A stretch of DNA of 64,000 nucleotides from JACADW01 sp963747985 (lineage in GTDB: Bacteria > Acidobacteriota > UBA6911), in assembly GCA_963747985.1 (NCBI GenBank), contig CAVVHG010000003.1, positions 186,001-250,000 on the forward strand, written 5' to 3'. Shown one piece after another: positions 61,627 through 64,000 of the stretch. Within the stretch, counting starts at the first letter, position 1, and every line of letters begins with the position of its first letter. The position numbers and the translations under genes were made by a program. The notes under the pieces were generated by a model that was not told the DNA's origin, made no database searches, and worked only from the letters and a program-made list of their open reading frames with translations.

Positions 61627-62988
61627 CTATCCGACCATCACGTTTTCCTCTGCGTACCGGTACCCGGCAGTACCCTTCCGTTGGCCTACCAATGCGGCGA
61701 TCGACAGCGGGCCGACCCGACCGACAAACATTACCAAAACGAGAACAAACTTACCAAGACCGCTGAGTCGCGGTGTCAGGCCCGTGCTCAAGCCGACCGT
61801 TCCGAACGCCGACACGACCTCGAACATAACTTCGACGAAATGTGTCTCGCTGCGCAGGTAGGGTTCGTGCCCGGCCTCGGTTGCAGCCATCACGAGGGTA
61901 GCGGCGGTGATCAGCACGAAGGCCAGGATGAGAATGAAGATAGCTTTGGAGACAGTCTCATCAGGCACGGTGCGCTTGAAAACGGAAACGCCATCTTCAC
62001 CCCGGTAGCGGCTCTTGGCCATCGCCAGAAGGATGCCGAAAGTCGTGGTCTTGATGCCACCTCCCGTCGAGCCGGGAGAGGCGCCGATAAACATCAGCAG
62101 GATGATCCAGAACAGCGTCGCACTTGCCAGGTGCCCGAAATCGACCGTGTTGAATCCCGCGGTCCTCGCCGTGACCGACTGGAAAAGCGAAGCGAGCAGA
62201 ACGCCACCCAAGTCGTCGCCGGCGAGAACATTCCCCGCCTCGAATAGGTAAAAGCCGAATGCTCCCACCGCGATCAGCGAGGCCGTCACACTCAGCACAA
62301 GCCGGCTGTGCGCACTCAGCCTCTTTGTCTTGCGTCGGCCGAGCCTCCTGGCCAGATCTATGTGCGTGAAGAAACCCAGCCCTCCAAGCACAATCAGGGC
62401 GCATATTGTCAGATTGACCCCCGCGTTGTACCGATATGCCATCAGGTTCGTGGACTTGAGCGCAAAGCCTGCATTGCAGAAGGCCGATACCGCATGGAAG
62501 ACGGACGGGAAGACCGCCCTGTCCGGGGTGAAAAGGTAGAGCGCAGCCGCACCCAGTCCTTCGATGGCGAGGGTGGAGAGGAAAAGCCGCCTCACGAGAG
62601 AGCGGACCTCAACAACCGGCGCAGGCACGAAGGCGTCCTGCAGGATCATCTTGTCCCGCAGCGACAATCTGCGGCCCGTGATGATCAGCAGGATTATGGA
62701 GAAGGTCATGATGCCGAGTCCGCCCAGCTGGATCAGGCACATGATGATGAACTGGCCGCTGCGCGTGAAATAGGTGGCCGTGTCCACCACCGTCAGGCCT
62801 GTCACACAAACCGCGGACGTCGAGGTGAAAAGGGCGTCGATGAAGCTGATGTTGCCCGAGACTGTGCTGCCAGGCAGCATGAGAGCAAGTGCACCGAGAA
62901 CGATGGCCACAGCGAAGCTGAACACGAACACTTCGGTGGCACCCAGAAAACGGTAGGGGATGAGACCGTAGCCAACGCCTTTGAGCAT
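61627..62988 (-). CDS. K+ uptake channel subunit, TrkH/KtrB type
   Basis: Inner-membrane potassium transporter with four repeated membrane-pore-membrane units. The 453-residue protein shows FTSTSAVCVTGLTVVDTATY (first pore), HAVSAFCNAGFALKSTNL, FQSVTARTAGFNTVDFGHLA and FEVVSAFGTVGLSTGLTPRL, the four pore loops with their central Gly. A hinge with PGSTGGGIKTTTFGI is present. I choose the ATG at 62988; a GTG at 63018 is an alternative, and a TATAAT -10 stands at 63034-63039. Whether it moves K+ with Na+ is not readable. Confidence 0.93.
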   Translation of the reverse strand: MLKGVGYGLIPYRFLGATEVFVFSFAVAIVLGALALMLPGSTVSGNISFIDALFTSTSAVCVTGLTVVDTATYFTRSGQFIIMCLIQLGGLGIMTFSIILLIITGRRLSLRDKMILQDAFVPAPVVEVRSLVRRLFLSTLAIEGLGAAALYLFTPDRAVFPSVFHAVSAFCNAGFALKSTNLMAYRYNAGVNLTICALIVLGGLGFFTHIDLARRLGRRKTKRLSAHSRLVLSVTASLIAVGAFGFYLFEAGNVLAGDDLGGVLLASLFQSVTARTAGFNTVDFGHLASATLFWIILLMFIGASPGSTGGGIKTTTFGILLAMAKSRYRGEDGVSVFKRTVPDETVSKAIFILILAFVLITAATLVMAATEAGHEPYLRSETHFVEVMFEVVSAFGTVGLSTGLTPRLSGLGKFVLVLVMFVGRVGPLSIAALVGQRKGTAGYRYAEENVMVG

Positions 62989-63217
62989 AATGATCGTCAG
63001 ACCCGGAGCGCGGAGCACCTGCCCCGGCGGCGCATTATATACCTGGACGCGGGACCCGCGGGAAGCTTTTGGTTCGCTTTCGGCCGCACGTGTCCTCCCC
63101 TCCGCTCAGGACTTCGTCCTCCCCGCTGCCTGCTCTTGAAGGAATCGAACGCTTCCCCGATTGAAGAGCATCGCCGGATTCAATAGAATGGCGGGCGCGG
63201 TCTACAAGGAGGTGAGT

Positions 63218-64000
63218 TTGGGGGTATCACCGGAGTCTCGTCAAAGATGGGCACTGATCCTGGGGGCATCCAGCGGGTTTGGTGCCGCGGCATGCAGGGC
63301 CCTGGCACGCAACGGTTTCGATATAGCCGGAGTGCACCTTGACCGGAGGGCTACCCTGCCCAATGCGGAGAAGGTCGTGCAAGAGATCGAGCAGGCCGGT
63401 CGTCAGGCACTGTTCTTCAACGTCAATGCGGCAGACCCCGAGAGACGGGCAGAGGTGGTTCTGGCATGCAAGCGTCAGACGGCAGATCATCCGGGGTCGC
63501 CGGGGATAAGCGTCCTGCTTCACTCGCTCGCTTTCGGGAGTTTGAAGCCCTATTTCGCCTCGGACCGCGAAACCGCAATCAAGGCTGCCGACATGGCGAT
63601 GACGCTCGATGTCATGGCGAACAGCCTTGTTTACTGGACCCAGGACCTGTTTGCTGCGGGGCTTCTCCGGAAGGGCGCGAAGATTTTCGGCATGACCAGC
63701 GCGGGAGGCCATCGGGTCTGGCCCACGTACGGGGCCGTGTCAGCCGCGAAGGCGGCTCTCGAATCCCACATCCGGCAAATCGCGTTCGAATTGGCCCCGC
63801 ACGGAATCAGTGCCAACGCGATCCGCGCAGGGGTAACCGACACGCCGGCGGCGCGGAAGATACCGGGCAGCGACCGGATGTTCGAGCGCGCGGCGGCGTA
63901 CAACCCCGGCGGGCGCCTGACCACTCCCGAAGATGTCGCCGAGGCGCTGGTCTCGTTGACCCGCTGCGATTCGGCCTGGCTGACCGGCAACGTCATCGGC
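63218..64000 (+). CDS. Enoyl-ACP reductase-like short-chain dehydrogenase (partial, C-terminus outside)
   Basis: The first 261 codons are visible and the gene runs off the right edge. The N-terminus has the classical SDR loop LILGASSGFGAA rather than the FabI type. The active site reads TYGAVSAAKAALESHIRQ, with Tyr-x6-Lys spacing, as in FabI and FabL enoyl reductases instead of the YxxxK of ordinary SDRs. NPGGRLTTPEDVAEALV and LLHSLAFGSLKPYF add to the resemblance. I take the TTG at 63218 because a perfect AAGGAGGTGA site lies just upstream; an in-frame ATG at 63188 has none. Probably the last step of fatty-acid elongation, but a different reductase is possible. Confidence 0.75.
   Translation, partial: MGVSPESRQRWALILGASSGFGAAACRALARNGFDIAGVHLDRRATLPNAEKVVQEIEQAGRQALFFNVNAADPERRAEVVLACKRQTADHPGSPGISVLLHSLAFGSLKPYFASDRETAIKAADMAMTLDVMANSLVYWTQDLFAAGLLRKGAKIFGMTSAGGHRVWPTYGAVSAAKAALESHIRQIAFELAPHGISANAIRAGVTDTPAARKIPGSDRMFERAAAYNPGGRLTTPEDVAEALVSLTRCDSAWLTGNVIG

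Overview
The window is a gene-dense, GC-rich bacterial chromosome segment. It comes from a Gram-negative (didermic) heterotroph: it carries Kdo synthesis, lipid A kinase, heptose synthesis and transfer, Lpt export and Lnt genes. The gene content and order (a very long LptC/LptA-type protein, a FecR-DUF6600 protein, a class II Kdo8P synthase, and rpoN-hpf-rapZ beside a partial PTS) would suit Acidobacteriota or a neighbouring phylum. That placement is inferred from gene content, not measured. I see no phage, transposase, CRISPR array, tRNA or 16S/23S rRNA. The window looks like a core chromosomal region with a few unusual neighbourhoods.

Layout. 1-7030 (minus): a leftward run with a sigma70-type promoter at 7002-7030, carrying two D-Ala-D-Ala-ligase-like ATP-grasp genes, a lysine 2,3-aminomutase-like radical SAM gene, then kdsB, pyrG, kdsA and the start of kdsD. 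7296-8473 (plus): a DUF2085 membrane protein and an unrecognised membrane protein. 8479-9372 (minus): an orphan GrdB-like protein without selenocysteine. 9656-17848 (minus): yicC-gmk-rpoZ-coaBC-era-udg-priA-CDF behind a clear promoter. 18046-19929 (minus): an MsbA-type exporter with its own promoter. 20091-31347 (minus): lptCA-lptB-rpoN-hpf-rapZ-IIA(Man)-HPr-EI-FecR/DUF6600. 31622-39010 (minus): lipA, nfeD-slipin, a SPOR protein, lnt, prfB (with an intact programmed frameshift) and an unknown membrane protein. 39317-47392 (minus): argR-argC-argB-argD-GNAT-argJ, then leuA behind a promoter and a ~186-nt leader, then pheA. 47521-50261 (minus): a class V aminotransferase and serA. 50504-58423 (plus): waaA-lpxK-waaF, then gmhB-hldE1-hldE2-waaC-DUF3108. 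58431-60793 (minus): a 3-hydroxyacyl-CoA dehydrogenase, recA and the RNase P RNA. 60927-62988 (minus): a two-gene K+ uptake system. 63218-end (plus): a FabI/FabL-type reductase running off the window.

How the genes work together. The strongest theme is outer-membrane construction. kdsD/kdsA/kdsB make CMP-Kdo, waaA transfers it, lpxK finishes lipid A, gmhB/hldE1/hldE2 make ADP-heptose, waaF and waaC add heptose, MsbA flips the core-lipid A, and LptB/LptC/LptA export it. Lnt matures lipoproteins. A second theme is amino-acid synthesis (arginine by the acetyl cycle, leucine, phenylalanine, serine). A third is a regulatory PTS (EI, HPr and IIA only, no permease) beside sigma54 and RapZ.

Most interesting: (i) the KamA plus twin ATP-grasp gene set, which could make a beta-lysine-containing conjugate; (ii) three copies of a dispersed intergenic repeat built from hexamer-like GAT-CCC units; (iii) a long, foldable leuA leader; (iv) the textbook prfB frameshift site, which a naive gene caller would miss; and (v) alternative pairings over the kdsB ribosome-binding site.
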